Origin: Venturia oleaginea
Taxonomy: Eukaryota > Ascomycota > Dothideomycetes > Venturiales > Venturiaceae
Reading direction: 5' to 3'
NCBI GenBank assembly: GCA_013176395.1
Contig: JABMLP010000018.1
Location: 1,054,001 to 1,118,000 of the forward strand
DNA length: 64,000 nucleotides
The notes beneath the pieces are model-generated. The model was not told where the DNA came from. It ran no database searches and was given only the letters and a program-made list of their open reading frames with translations. Made by a program: the position numbers and the translations under genes. Shown piece by piece: positions 24,264 through 33,988 of this stretch; positions within the stretch are counted from its first letter, which is position 1; the number at the start of each line of letters is the position of its first letter.

Positions 24264-25834
24264 CGAGACTGTGAGTTTTCCGAACTCGGGGTATATGGGG
24301 CTGATCCGAAGCCGTAGCTTGTGGTGCTAGAAGAGGCGGTAGAACCTGAGCGTTTTCCAGGGCCTTGAGTGATCCGGGGAGTCTGGACGTTCTGTGGATA
24401 CGCTCCCGATGCTCCTGACATGCTCATATTGCTAAAGCTCATAGGGGGAATGAAGTTTCGAGCTCCGGAGTTGCCAAACTGCATGGGGTCACTGGCGAAC
24501 TGGTTGGGAGTAGTGAACTGATTGGAGGGGCGTCCACGCTGGGCTTTCTTAGGGCATACGGCGGCGATGTGCTTCTGACCATTAGGCATAATTACTACGG
24601 GCTCTCCGCAGTATCCGCAACGGTTGTTGGTCTTTCGCCATTGGATATTGGCGGCTTTCTCTTCCAGGGTCCAGGATGCAATTGGTTTCATCTGGAGAGA
24701 CGGGAGGCAGGTACCTATGTCGGCGCCGGCACTACCGTTGAGGTTCATAACTGAAATGTCCATGGCATCTCCGAAAACGTGAGAAGTGGCGGGGGAGACT
24801 AGGAATGCGCGTTGGGATGCAGAGGGAGCGGTAGCTGATGTAGATGATCCTGAGAATACGGGAGCTTTTCGAGCTCGAGAGATTTTCTCGAATTGTTTCA
24901 TGTTGGCTTCGCAGTTGTGGCACAGATCGATTAACTCCTCCAGTTTCTTTGTCGTAGGGACGTGAATCATTGCTCCGCTGAGTTCTGCGCTCAGGCCGTT
25001 GCGAAAGTTGACAATCATAAGTTGTTCCAAGGGGTTTGCGGGTTCTGAGACGTGAGGGAGGGTGATTCCGGCTTCTTGGAGTAGGCGTCGGAAGTCTGCG
25101 GCGTAAGTAGCAAATGTTCGGTTTGCCATCTTGTGGTTCTGCAGCTTATTCATAGCATCTTGAGTATCGAAACGAGGAGCGTAGCTGTCGTTGAGTTTTG
25201 AGATAAATTCGTCGAGGGATTCAAAAGGCCATGAATTCGTAGTTTCGTTGTAGTATGGGCGAATTGTGGATTTGCACTTGTCGTCAAGTCGATTGAAGGC
25301 GTAAGTAACTTGTGAGTTTACTGAAGGGAATGCTTTGGAGTCTGCGCTGAGTTTTATCCGGAGGTCTAAGAGCCAACTCTTGTATTTGTTTTCATCTCCT
25401 TCAAAGATAGAGATGTCGCCTTGGGTTGGTCGAGGGGCGGAGATTTCGCGAGAAGTAACGCCCTGGAGTTCTGCTCGAAGGGCGCGAGCTTCGTTCTCCG
25501 AGGCTTCGAGCTTGAGTTCTTGAATTGAACGGGACATGGTATCCTGGTCTCGCTGGGCTGTGTTGAACATATGGGAGATGGTAGCTAAAAGCTGGAGGAG
25601 TGGGAGCGCCGAAGCGCGGTCGAGAGTAACATGTGAGACTGGGACGTATTCATTTTCGTTGACTGAGGCTTCGTCCGCCGGGGTTGCAAAGATAGCTTGG
25701 ATCTTCTGAGTAAGGGTTGCTGCGAGTCTAGGGGTTATAGAGAAGTCGTAGAAGGCTAGGGGGTTTTCGAGAGTACTATTTTCGAGGGTGGTAGTATCGT
25801 CCGCAAGGGAGGGAAGGTCGAGAATTCGGGGCAT
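24260..25834 (-). CDS. gag: E1 gag
   Basis: This is a structural polyprotein of 524 aa that packages the element's RNA. A capsid-like helical region covers about residues 140-320 (ENKYKSWLLDLRIKL, FISKLNDSYAPRFD). A zinc-knuckle-like cluster follows (CGYCGEP...HIAAVCPKK), then a low-complexity tail. The start ATG lies 73 nt inside the 5' LTR. The stop overlaps the first codon of the pol frame by 2 nt, with pol in the -1 frame. The sequence TCGGAAAAC at 24275..24283, just before the stop, is shared with element E2. Confidence 0.87.
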   Translation of the reverse strand: MPRILDLPSLADDTTTLENSTLENPLAFYDFSITPRLAATLTQKIQAIFATPADEASVNENEYVPVSHVTLDRASALPLLQLLATISHMFNTAQRDQDTMSRSIQELKLEASENEARALRAELQGVTSREISAPRPTQGDISIFEGDENKYKSWLLDLRIKLSADSKAFPSVNSQVTYAFNRLDDKCKSTIRPYYNETTNSWPFESLDEFISKLNDSYAPRFDTQDAMNKLQNHKMANRTFATYAADFRRLLQEAGITLPHVSEPANPLEQLMIVNFRNGLSAELSGAMIHVPTTKKLEELIDLCHNCEANMKQFEKISRARKAPVFSGSSTSATAPSASQRAFLVSPATSHVFGDAMDISVMNLNGSAGADIGTCLPSLQMKPIASWTLEEKAANIQWRKTNNRCGYCGEPVVIMPNGQKHIAAVCPKKAQRGRPSNQFTTPNQFASDPMQFGNSGARNFIPPMSFSNMSMSGASGAYPQNVQTPRITQGPGKRSGSTASSSTTSYGFGSAPYTPSSENSQSR

Positions 25835-25906
25835 AGTTGGTGAGGTTTGTCGGCTGCGTAGACAATAGCAGCCCGACTTTTATCGTGAAAAGGGTTCCTT
25901 ACAAAC

Positions 25907-26108
25907 TGTCACGTTTGACCTTGGACTTGACTTGGAAACATGACTTGAATTCTATGGGATGTGCGAAGTTGTAAGGATGAGGAGCTAACTAAGAGATAGA
26001 GACGAGTCTAAGTACTTGCGACCTCTCGCGCTAGACCTGATCGAGCAGAACCACCACATTTAACTACATTTAACTGCATTCGAATACCAACATAGTTCGA
26101 TCATGACA
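25907..26108 (-). repeat. E1 5' LTR
   Basis: A 202-bp copy of the left LTR. It differs by two substitutions and lacks 2 bp. It joins directly to the Tc1/mariner transposase fragment. Confidence 0.93.
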
Positions 26109-26730
26109 GGGCCATCCAAGAAGAATAACCTCGAAACTTTGGTAATAAGCAAGAAGGTTCATACTTCTCCTCAGGCCTCCTTGTTACGTATATGACGCCA
26201 AAGCCTCCTGTTGTAAAAGATGCCTCGTCTGTCCAGAGGACACGTTTCCACTGCTCAAAGTCCCAATGTTGGTGACGTATTGCTCATTGTAGTCTTGCCG
26301 CTCGGTGCGCCTCCGTAAGAAGAGGCTTCTCGACGGCGATACGACGGAAGAATCTCTCGCATTTAAAGGCTTGAAAAAGGGTTTTCCGGCAGGCTTGAAT
26401 ACCCTCAATCGAGGCAATCGAGGCAATCTGCTCAAGCGGCATTCGTCGGTGTAGAGCATCCTGGGTAGCTCGGTTGATTAGACGGTGGCGGCGGTGGATT
26501 GTAAGCATAAATGGCCTGCCAGGTGGCTTACGAGGAGTATAATAGCCTTCTTGAATACAAAGAATAACCGTAGATCGAGCAAGGCGAAGCTTTCGAGCGA
26601 TTTGGGTCTTGTTCCATTCTGCAAGGTGGTATAAGGTGAGGATCTGAGTATGCTCGCGCTCAGAGAGACGTTGGCCTTTCGGCCGCTCAGGATCACGAAA
26701 TGATTGACGGTTCTTATGCTTGCCAGGCAT
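26109..26730 (-). pseudogene. Tc1/mariner transposase, 3' end removed at E1 LTR
   Basis: The N-terminal half of a Tc1/mariner-type transposase. It opens with a basic stretch and paired helix-turn-helix domains (ILTLYHLAEWNKTQIARKLRLARSTV, abbreviated here to HLAEWNKTQIARKLRLA). After a TGA that follows AAHRAARLQ the protein resumes in another frame with DFEQWKRVLWTDEASF, whose WTDE carries the first catalytic Asp. Then VTRRPEEKYEPSC and PKFRGYSSWM follow. The sequence stops exactly where the E1 LTR begins, so the second and third catalytic residues are missing. It is dead both by frameshift and truncation. The lost part is not found left of E1. Confidence 0.8.
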
Positions 26731-28402
26731 TTGAAGCTGTATAATGAAGAATATGAGGTGGTAGTAAAGGTAGAGTCTGCTTTATTTTGCTAGCTTCATG
26801 ACTGAGACAAAATTGACAGGGGGGGGTGTCAGCCCGTTCATGCACAGCACTTGTACGAGTCGCCGGAGTAGATTCCTCTATACCTAAGATTCTCTTATCA
26901 CACTTAGTACTTAGAACAATAGACCTGTCTATGACCTCTTTTACTCGCCGTGACACGTTGACTTAAATTTGGATTCGTTTGAAAGCTCTGCTTCGCAAGA
27001 AGTAATCTAGCCTCTTTGCAAGCCGATCCAGGGGTTGGTGTTGACATTATCGCGATAATTGTACGAAGGGATTAGACTTTTTGGTTGGGTGGCCAATTGC
27101 AAGTGAGTGAGGCGGCCAAGTGAATGGTGAAACACGTTATTGTCGCCCCGGACCACTTGAACTCTACTGTACGGATTAGCCAAATCCAGCTAGATTACTT
27201 TGAGTCATAGCCTCTGCGCAGAATTCCTTAATTACTCGAAAAGCGGACGTACGACAGATCTAGGTCTATAAGCTCTCATAGGTGAGTATAATCACGGGGC
27301 GAGGTGCAATAAAACTATTTATATTGCGAAGTAACTGTGACGGGTTAAGATCATGCCTAGATACCAGGGAGAACCACCCAAATGTGCAATACAATCTAGC
27401 TAAGGAGGAAAAGATAGATACACGATTGCAAACTCCTCTACTAGGTTTGGTATAACATCTAAATTTAGTGACGGAGATTAGCCGTGCCACCCTTATTTCG
27501 CGTACCGCGGAATTTCGAGCTATCCTAGATACTAAGAGATTTACTACTTTAGCTCGGTAGTTTAGCTCATTAATTTAATTACAGGCCTCCAAAGTCGAAA
27601 TCTGAGCCTGTACGAGGCGGAGGCTACGAACCTGTATTCATCTCGCCACATCTCAGATGTAGGGCAGTGACCAGAGCCGATCAGATCAACGCACGCTCGT
27701 GGTGGTTGCCCGTCGTCGCACTCGCGCAGCAAGAGGCCACGTCGCACCACGACCGTACCGCGAGCACACCATCGCCGAAAAGGCCCAGACACACCGGCAA
27801 CAACAGGATCAATCAAACAAACGTAAAGAACGACCTCCCACGTACCAGGCGAGCATCGAGCCGTCCTCGACCTCTATCCTCCTCCGCACGATATCGCGAT
27901 AAAACCCTTCAACCCTACACGGACAGAAAACTAGGTACGGAACTGGATTGGTCCTCCAGGGTGCCATCAACAAACAGTAGGGAAGAACTTCTAAGGCGGA
28001 AAGAAGATGATAGGAGGATTCTTGGGTGCCCTTTCGGATAAGGGCGAGAGGCATGCGGATACAGACACGGTATAAGCACGGAGGAACAGTAAAGAAGCAG
28101 ATAACGAATTCAGGCTTGAATTTAGATCAAGAATAATGGGCACATACAGAAAGTCATCGCCAGGGAAAGGCGAACAACAGTTACAGAATAACCGCTCCCA
28201 CCCAGGCCCGCCTGGGTACGGTTAAAATGCAGTCACTCTACATAGAGGTGTTACGACACGGTTTTGGAGCAATCGACCTCGCTATAGTGTTGACCCGAAT
28301 AGCACTCAGAGACAAGCAGAAAGGGAAGGGAGAGGCCGACTAGTCCGGTTATCAAAACTTCCCAGGAAAGAAACAGAAGGGAACTTTCCATGTCTTTGGT
28401 CT
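26731..28402. other. Gene-poor stretch between E1/Tc1 and E2
   Basis: No gene is recognised. A run of eight or more G sits at 26819..26828, inside TGACAGGG...TGTCA, and may be near the lost end of the Tc1 element. 27180..27580 is AT-rich with many stops. Frames at 27562..28054 are open on both strands but carry no motif and look like chance. Confidence 0.45.
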
Positions 28403-28407
28403 CACAT
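28403..28407 (+). repeat. E2 target-site duplication, left copy (CACAT)
   Basis: CACAT here and at 33984..33988 directly flanks the two E2 LTRs. This is a 5-bp duplication typical of Ty3/gypsy integrases. Confidence 0.88.
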
Positions 28408-28582
28408 TATTACGGGACGGTAGCTGGAAAGACGCAGCATACTCGTAGCCAAAGATTGTTTGATTCAGTTAAAGAGTGAAGGTATCTACAAACAGAGAAC
28501 CTCAATGAGGTTCTTTCTCTATACTAGGCTCAATCAGGCTTAGGCTCTTAGCCTATACCAACCATGGGCCATGCCCATAACA
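28408..28582 (-). repeat. E2 3' LTR
   Basis: A 175-bp direct repeat. It contains a perfect stem-loop, GAACCTC-AAT-GAGGTTC, near 28497..28513, possibly related to 3' end formation. Confidence 0.93.
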
Positions 28583-28594
28583 TTACCCCCCTCC

Positions 28595-31500
28595 TTACCG
28601 GGTGTGCAGGACTAAAGAGGGTGTGGTAGGTGGGATAATCAAACAGACAAACGCCATACATCGCTTCTGCCAGCTTGTAGCAGATTCGAAGGCGCTGGCC
28701 ACCGCTACTCGGTTTCTTCGGGCCCCTGTTTGAGCTCCTATATCTTCGCCGACACCGTCGCCCTTGCCATACTCTGCCTCGAAGCGGTCTAAGTCCTCGA
28801 CTTCTGTGAATAATGAACGTGGCTGCCAATCGGGATCTGCATAGCCTTTCCATTTGATTAATAACTGACGAACCCAGCCTCGCCCAACCCGTTTCTTCTC
28901 TGCGCGAAGTATACGTTCTACTTCAAACTCAGCCTCTGTTTCTTCGGTTTGAGGCACTAATGGTGGCGGCTGGGTATCATCGGATTCTTGTGAGGGCAGT
29001 GTGTCGGTTGCGGCTCGGCGGAGTAGGTCAACGTGGAAACGGTTATGGATACCACTTGGCAGGTCAGCCAGCTCGTATACCATCGGGGAGATCTGGTTCT
29101 CGACAGTGTATTTGGCTTGCGTCCACGACAGTTTCTTTGATAGCTGCGGAGTATTGATATTCCTAAGGTTCAACCAGACTTTGTCGCCCTTTTTTAACGT
29201 TTCGGCAGCTTGACGTGACCTGTTGGCGTCGTTCTCCATCTTCTGCTGGGACCAGGCCATCGCTGCCTGTGCATATTCTTGTGCCTCTTCTATTCGTTGC
29301 ACAAAGGTCTCGGCATCGGCTGTTGGTGAGTTACTGGGTGAGATTCGTTGTACTTTCTGGATTGGTTCCGCATGGTAGCCGTGGGTTAGATAGAATGGAC
29401 TCATCCCTGTGACTGAAGAGTCACGATTGTTCAGTGCTAACATAGCCGTAGGTAGTAGCGTTGGCCAGTCTAGTTGGGAGTATGCGATGAAGGCGCGGAG
29501 ATAGCGTAGAACTTCCTGGTTCATACGCTCGGTCGCGCCATCGGTCTGTGGATGAAAGGCTGTAGAGAGTCTCTGCTCAATCTTTGTAAGTTCGCAAAGC
29601 TTCCTCCAAAAACGACCTATCCAATTGCTGCCTCTGTCCGACGTCAATGCCATGGGAAATCCGTGGTAGCGATAGTGGCATTGTAAGAACCTTTTCGCGC
29701 ACTCTTTGGCGCTCATTGTAGTCATAGCCTCCAACGTAACACTTTTGAGGAGGCGATCTGTGATAACCATGAGGTATTTTGGGCCGTTTTCCTCCGCGGG
29801 CAAATCAGTCATGAAATCGATTGATAGCTCGCTGTGGAAGCGGGCCGGGATTGGAAGTGGTTTCAGAAGACCTCGCTTCTTATCACGCCATATTCCTGTT
29901 CTCCCACATACGTCGCAATTACGTACAAACTGCCGGACTGTCTTGTATTGTTGGGGCCAAAAGAAACTTCTGGATAGAATCGCAAGCGTGCTATCTCTCC
30001 CTGGGTGTCCAGTAACATGGGAATCGTGAGTTTGTTGGACCAGCGTTGTTCGCAGCGGTTCCCAATCTGGTACCCATAGGATCCCTCTTCTCGTGACCGC
30101 GCCGTGGTCGTCTACTTCGCATTCGGGTAGCTGTACCGACAACTTGAGCTCTGGAGGAAAGGAACGTTCGCCAGTAACTATAGCCGTATGAATAGCTTCG
30201 TAGGATTGGTCCTCTGCTATTGCGCGATCCCAGAGAAGTTGTAACTCTGGTTTCTCGAAAAGATCGCATCCTTTTGCAACTGACCGGTTTTGACCGTACC
30301 TAGTAGTGGACCGGTGTTGACCGTTTTCGGCAGTCAGCTGGTGTCGACCGTCCAGTCCAGTATTTTGCTGGGGCTCCCGTATAACGTCCCATGTACTATT
30401 GGATGTATTCGGTGTATTGACTGGGCAGATAAGGGCTTGTATTGCGATTGTTTCGGTCGTCCTCTCGGAAAGAGGAGGAAGCCATTCGTCCTTGATCAAC
30501 TGGGCCACTCGCCCTTGTAGTCTCTCGTCGTTCTTGTCATGTGGCATATCTTGATGTCTTCTTGATAGTGCGTCTGGTCTTTGCGCTAGTTTTCCGGCGC
30601 GAAATTCCAGCTGGAATTGGTACTCAGATAGAATTAGCGACCATCTTGCTTGTCTCTCTGACAAACGCTGCGCTGTCATAAAGTAGCGGAGATTCTTGTG
30701 ATCGGTAAGGACTTTGAAAGGTGCTGCAACACTGCGTAGTTCTCCTCTCCAGTGTTCAATGGACTTGATTACTGCCAGTAATTCTTCATCGTGGATCTCG
30801 TAGTTACATTCAGCCGCAGTGAGCTTGCGGGAGAAGTATGCTACTGGTCGTAGTTTTCCTTTCATATCCTTCTGCGACAACGTGCCTCCCAGCGCGTAGC
30901 CAGAGCAGTCGCACTCGAGTACCGTATCCAGGTCTGGATTCCAGTGAGCCAGTATTGGGGCGGAGATGAATAGCTCCTTCAAGACTTGAAAGGCGTTCTC
31001 ATGTTCTTTGTTCCAGACAAAAGCGACGGCCTTCCGTGTTAACTTGATTAAGGGGTCGGAGAGCTCTGAGAAGTTGTCGATGAAGTCTCGGTAGAAATTT
31101 GCAAAGCCTAGGAAGGAGCGTACGCCTGTGACATTGACTGGAGCCTCCCATTCTTTAATCGCGGCAACTTTCTCTGGGTCGACTTTGATCCCTTCTCCTG
31201 CAGTGATAATGAACCCCAGATATTTGACCTCCTGAACAGCAAACTCGCACTTGCTTAAGTCTAGCCGAAGTCCAGCAGTCTTGAGCTTGGCAAGAATTTG
31301 GTTAACCTTAACCATGTGATCCAGATAGTCGCCGTCGCTCCATATCAAGACATCGTCCATGTAGGCTGAACAGCAGATATCTAGGGATTCCCGTAGGACT
31401 CCGTTGATGTATCGTTGAAAGCTCGCGGGTGCGCCAGCTAGTCCGAAGGGGGTAACTAGCCATTCGAATAGTCCAAATCGAGTGCGAAAAGCCGTTTTCC

Positions 31501-32671
31501 ACTCATCGCCGTGCTTGATGCGGAGCCGATGAAATGCCGCTCTGACGTCAAGTTTGGTGTACCAACGCGCTGTTGCTAGATTTCGTAGGGTTTCTCGGAT
31601 TAGTGGCAATGGGTAGCGGTCCGATCGAGTGATTCGATTCAGTGCCCGATAGTCTACACACATCCGAATGCCTCCACCTGGTTTCCTTACAAATAAGACT
31701 GGGGCTGCCGCTGGTGAGTTGCTGGCGCGTATCCAGCCCTTGTCCATATAGTCCGAAAGCGTTTTTCGTAGGACTAATAGCTCTTCCCTCGACATGCCGT
31801 ATAATGGGCCCCAAGGAACTTCTGCCTCGCGACCTTGTTCATCTCGTATCAATTCGATAACGTGATCGCGACCCTCTTGATGGGGCGCGATCTCTCCGTC
31901 TTCGTCGTCGAGAAAGGCATCAGCATGCTCTGCTATTTCTTCTGGTATCTCTTGTCGGATTTCTTCCTCAGTCTTTCTCTGTTTTCTTTCTGCTAACTTG
32001 CTTAGGGCCTTGTTGATATCCGACATCGAGATAGCCAGCACTTGTGTACCATCCGGTCCATCTCTTCTCAACCGTCGCTGGGCCCTTCCAACAATAGCTG
32101 CAAATACAGATCCTGACACTAGACAAGCCGCCCGCACGTGAGCGAGCCGGTCTCGCGCTTTGGTGTTCTGTTCTAGCCACCCCTTTTCTCTTACCGTGAT
32201 GCGCTGGGATCCTTGACCAATAAGCAGCTTTCTCTTAGCTGCTATATATCGCACCCAGTTTCTCTCTGCCCATGCCTTGCCTAGGATAATAGGGAAGCTC
32301 AATCCTTTCACTATATACCCATAGACTCGCTCTGCTCGACCATCAATGTCGATCGTAGCGTAGGTCATGTGCGTAATACGGAGGTCTTCTCCGTTCTCGT
32401 GGCTCTCTTTAGCCAGTGCCAATTGTTTGGTGTCAATTGGGATGCGCGGTAGACGATGTGTTTGGACACTCTTCTCGCTGAAAGCAGCATAAGGGAGGCA
32501 GCCGTTATCAAAGAAGGATTCGGTGAAAGAAGTTCCATTGATCAAGGTATCTATCAAGAAGGGTGTACTTTCCATCCTATCCTTTGCTGCTTTGATTTCT
32601 CTTATGCCTGGTAGCTTTGTAATGTCTTCGCCATGTACATCTACTTCAGACCCTCGTGCGCGACGATGCAC
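28595..32671 (-). CDS. pol: E2 pol polyprotein
   Basis: Uninterrupted frame of about 1358 codons. Order: protease region with an unusual FFDNGCLPY (DNG in place of DSG); reverse transcriptase (MCVDYRALNRITRSDRYP, catalytic YMDD); RNase H (ECDCSGYALGG); integrase with zinc finger (HVTGHPG, NCDVCGR) and catalytic motifs IDFMTDLP, TSDRGSNW and FHPQTDGATERMN; then a chromodomain (QLLIKWKGYADPDWQP). The chromodomain probably guides integration through histone marks, as in other chromoviruses. The frame has no ATG at its 5' end (the first start-like codon is GTG) and lies in -1 relative to gag. The -1 frame is open upstream across the gag stop. Confidence 0.92.
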   Translation of the reverse strand: MHRRARGSEVDVHGEDITKLPGIREIKAAKDRMESTPFLIDTLINGTSFTESFFDNGCLPYAAFSEKSVQTHRLPRIPIDTKQLALAKESHENGEDLRITHMTYATIDIDGRAERVYGYIVKGLSFPIILGKAWAERNWVRYIAAKRKLLIGQGSQRITVREKGWLEQNTKARDRLAHVRAACLVSGSVFAAIVGRAQRRLRRDGPDGTQVLAISMSDINKALSKLAERKQRKTEEEIRQEIPEEIAEHADAFLDDEDGEIAPHQEGRDHVIELIRDEQGREAEVPWGPLYGMSREELLVLRKTLSDYMDKGWIRASNSPAAAPVLFVRKPGGGIRMCVDYRALNRITRSDRYPLPLIRETLRNLATARWYTKLDVRAAFHRLRIKHGDEWKTAFRTRFGLFEWLVTPFGLAGAPASFQRYINGVLRESLDICCSAYMDDVLIWSDGDYLDHMVKVNQILAKLKTAGLRLDLSKCEFAVQEVKYLGFIITAGEGIKVDPEKVAAIKEWEAPVNVTGVRSFLGFANFYRDFIDNFSELSDPLIKLTRKAVAFVWNKEHENAFQVLKELFISAPILAHWNPDLDTVLECDCSGYALGGTLSQKDMKGKLRPVAYFSRKLTAAECNYEIHDEELLAVIKSIEHWRGELRSVAAPFKVLTDHKNLRYFMTAQRLSERQARWSLILSEYQFQLEFRAGKLAQRPDALSRRHQDMPHDKNDERLQGRVAQLIKDEWLPPLSERTTETIAIQALICPVNTPNTSNSTWDVIREPQQNTGLDGRHQLTAENGQHRSTTRYGQNRSVAKGCDLFEKPELQLLWDRAIAEDQSYEAIHTAIVTGERSFPPELKLSVQLPECEVDDHGAVTRRGILWVPDWEPLRTTLVQQTHDSHVTGHPGRDSTLAILSRSFFWPQQYKTVRQFVRNCDVCGRTGIWRDKKRGLLKPLPIPARFHSELSIDFMTDLPAEENGPKYLMVITDRLLKSVTLEAMTTMSAKECAKRFLQCHYRYHGFPMALTSDRGSNWIGRFWRKLCELTKIEQRLSTAFHPQTDGATERMNQEVLRYLRAFIAYSQLDWPTLLPTAMLALNNRDSSVTGMSPFYLTHGYHAEPIQKVQRISPSNSPTADAETFVQRIEEAQEYAQAAMAWSQQKMENDANRSRQAAETLKKGDKVWLNLRNINTPQLSKKLSWTQAKYTVENQISPMVYELADLPSGIHNRFHVDLLRRAATDTLPSQESDDTQPPPLVPQTEETEAEFEVERILRAEKKRVGRGWVRQLLIKWKGYADPDWQPRSLFTEVEDLDRFEAEYGKGDGVGEDIGAQTGARRNRVAVASAFESATSWQKRCMAFVCLIIPPTTPSLVLHTR

Positions 32672-32679
32672 AAGGGTAG

Positions 32680-33774
32680 CTAGTTTTCCGACTCTGATGA
32701 GGCTTCCTGTAGGGAGTCATCGGTATGCTGTGTGATTACCGCAGTGACCTGAGTTTTTGGACGTGTTGCTGGTCGGAATTCGCATACGTTCGGGTGGTGC
32801 TTGGGCTTCTTACAGCGCCCGCATTTGCCCGCTTGTATAAGTGCCAAGAACTCTGTTTGGGATCGCCATTTCGCTCTAGGTCGTCGGTCCTTCTTCGCAT
32901 CCTTTCCGAGTGTATCGACCCGAGCTATCAGTGCTGCGATCTGCGCTGAAAGGGCGTTGATGCCAGTCATTTCGACATCGCCTTCTGCGTCACGACTGAC
33001 TGTTTGGGGTGATTGTGGCCTCCCTCGAGTCGTTGGCGTCTCCTTATCCGTACTTGGATAGCGGCGTTGGTGGGATAGAGCCTCTGTCTTCGTCGCGAAG
33101 TACTGTACATCTTTTACGTAAGTGTCGTAGTCGTCCCTGGACAATCGCACTGATTTCAAGGTCTGTTGGAGGGAGTAGTTGAGCGCGTTGTTCATGATAG
33201 TGATCTTTGAGGCTCTTTGCGGCGCTAGGGATCCAGCTTGCGATGTCAGTTGTTCGAACTGCTGGCGGAAGTCTTCGAACGGTTGTCTGCTGCCTTGGCT
33301 AATCTTGTTCAGCTCGTCGAGAGCTTTAGCTTCCGCTTCATGATCTAAGAACTTGTCGTCCATATGCTTGATAAAGGACTCGGGTTCGTAGTTGTCATGT
33401 TGCTCTCCATTGCTTAGCCATTGGATGACGCGTTGTTGTTTCTCTGTCGGAAGCCCGTTGAAGATGTTCGCGCATATTCCTTGATTGCTTCCAAGCTTCC
33501 CATTTTCAACAGTGATTTTTGTCTTGATCTGCCATCTGAACAGCGTGTAGTTGTCTCTTTTCCCGTCCCATTTAGGCCATGCAATAGCTTTTGCACCGGT
33601 GTTCCCATCAACACTGACTGCGGTCAGAGCTGCCACCAATTGTTGTACGGTGTCAGGCGAATTTGCTCGAGCCATTGAGAGTTTGTCGATTCCTTGCGTA
33701 ATGCTCGCGATTGGGTCGTCGTCGGTAGTAGGGGTGTAGGTTGTAGGAGTTGATAGGGTACTGTTGCTACGCAT
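32680..33774 (-). CDS. gag: E2 gag
   Basis: 364-aa capsid/nucleocapsid protein, taking the ATG at 33774 (an upstream GTG would add three residues). A capsid-like region includes WDGKRDNYTLFRWQIKTKI and the DKFLDHEAEAKALDEL segment. Near the C-terminus a knuckle-like cluster, CGRCKKPKHHPNVCEF, probably binds RNA. The frame ends GAA AAC TAG, with the heptamer-like GGAAAAC directly before the stop. No lesion is seen. Confidence 0.87.
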   Translation of the reverse strand: MRSNSTLSTPTTYTPTTDDDPIASITQGIDKLSMARANSPDTVQQLVAALTAVSVDGNTGAKAIAWPKWDGKRDNYTLFRWQIKTKITVENGKLGSNQGICANIFNGLPTEKQQRVIQWLSNGEQHDNYEPESFIKHMDDKFLDHEAEAKALDELNKISQGSRQPFEDFRQQFEQLTSQAGSLAPQRASKITIMNNALNYSLQQTLKSVRLSRDDYDTYVKDVQYFATKTEALSHQRRYPSTDKETPTTRGRPQSPQTVSRDAEGDVEMTGINALSAQIAALIARVDTLGKDAKKDRRPRAKWRSQTEFLALIQAGKCGRCKKPKHHPNVCEFRPATRPKTQVTAVITQHTDDSLQEASSESEN

Positions 33775-33808
33775 CAAGTACACCTAGGTTTGTAAAGAAC
33801 TGAATCTA

Positions 33809-33983
33809 TATTACGGGACGGTAGCTGGAAAGACGCAGCATACTCGTAGCCAAAGATTGTTTGATTCAGTTAAAGAGTGAAGGTATCTACAAACAGAGAA
33901 CCTCAATGAGGTTCTTTCTCTATACTAGGCTCAATCAGGCTTAGGCTCTTAGCCTACACCAACCATGGGCCATGCCCATAACA
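33809..33983 (-). repeat. E2 5' LTR
   Basis: 175 bp, identical to 28408..28582 but for one C/T difference at 33957. Confidence 0.93.
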
Positions 33984-33988
33984 CACAT
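33984..33988 (+). repeat. E2 target-site duplication, right copy (CACAT)
   Basis: See the left copy at 28403..28407. Confidence 0.88.

Larger units (their letters stand above)
19996..26108 (-). mobile_element. E1: Ty3/gypsy chromovirus, pol damaged
   Basis: This is a 6.1 kb LTR retrotransposon on the minus strand. Order from its 5' end: LTR (25907..26108), gag (25834..24260), protease, reverse transcriptase, RNase H, integrase and chromodomain (24263..20284), a G-rich polypurine tract (GGGGGG at 20202..20214, read on minus), and LTR (19996..20199). The RT-RH-IN order and the terminal chromodomain place it in the chromoviruses. The LTRs differ by two substitutions and one 2-bp indel, so insertion was fairly recent, yet pol carries a stop and a frameshift. 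No target duplication is found: the flanks read CATGC and GGCCA. Confidence 0.93.
28408..33983 (-). mobile_element. E2: intact, young Ty3/gypsy chromovirus
   Basis: This 5.6 kb element on the minus strand has two 175-bp LTRs that differ at one base (28556 versus 33957) and a perfect CACAT target duplication. gag and pol are both uninterrupted. A polypurine tract (read on minus as GGAGGGGGG, near 28586..28595) adjoins the 3' LTR. The near-identical LTRs and open frames imply recent transposition and possible present activity. Its LTR ends read TGTTA...TAATA on the element strand, not TG...CA. The family differs from E1 in LTR, gag and protease. Confidence 0.94.

Noticed and set aside
27562..28054. 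Opposed open frames of 84-124 codons
   Set aside because: Basic, low-complexity translations without motifs on both strands; no splice signals that extend them.
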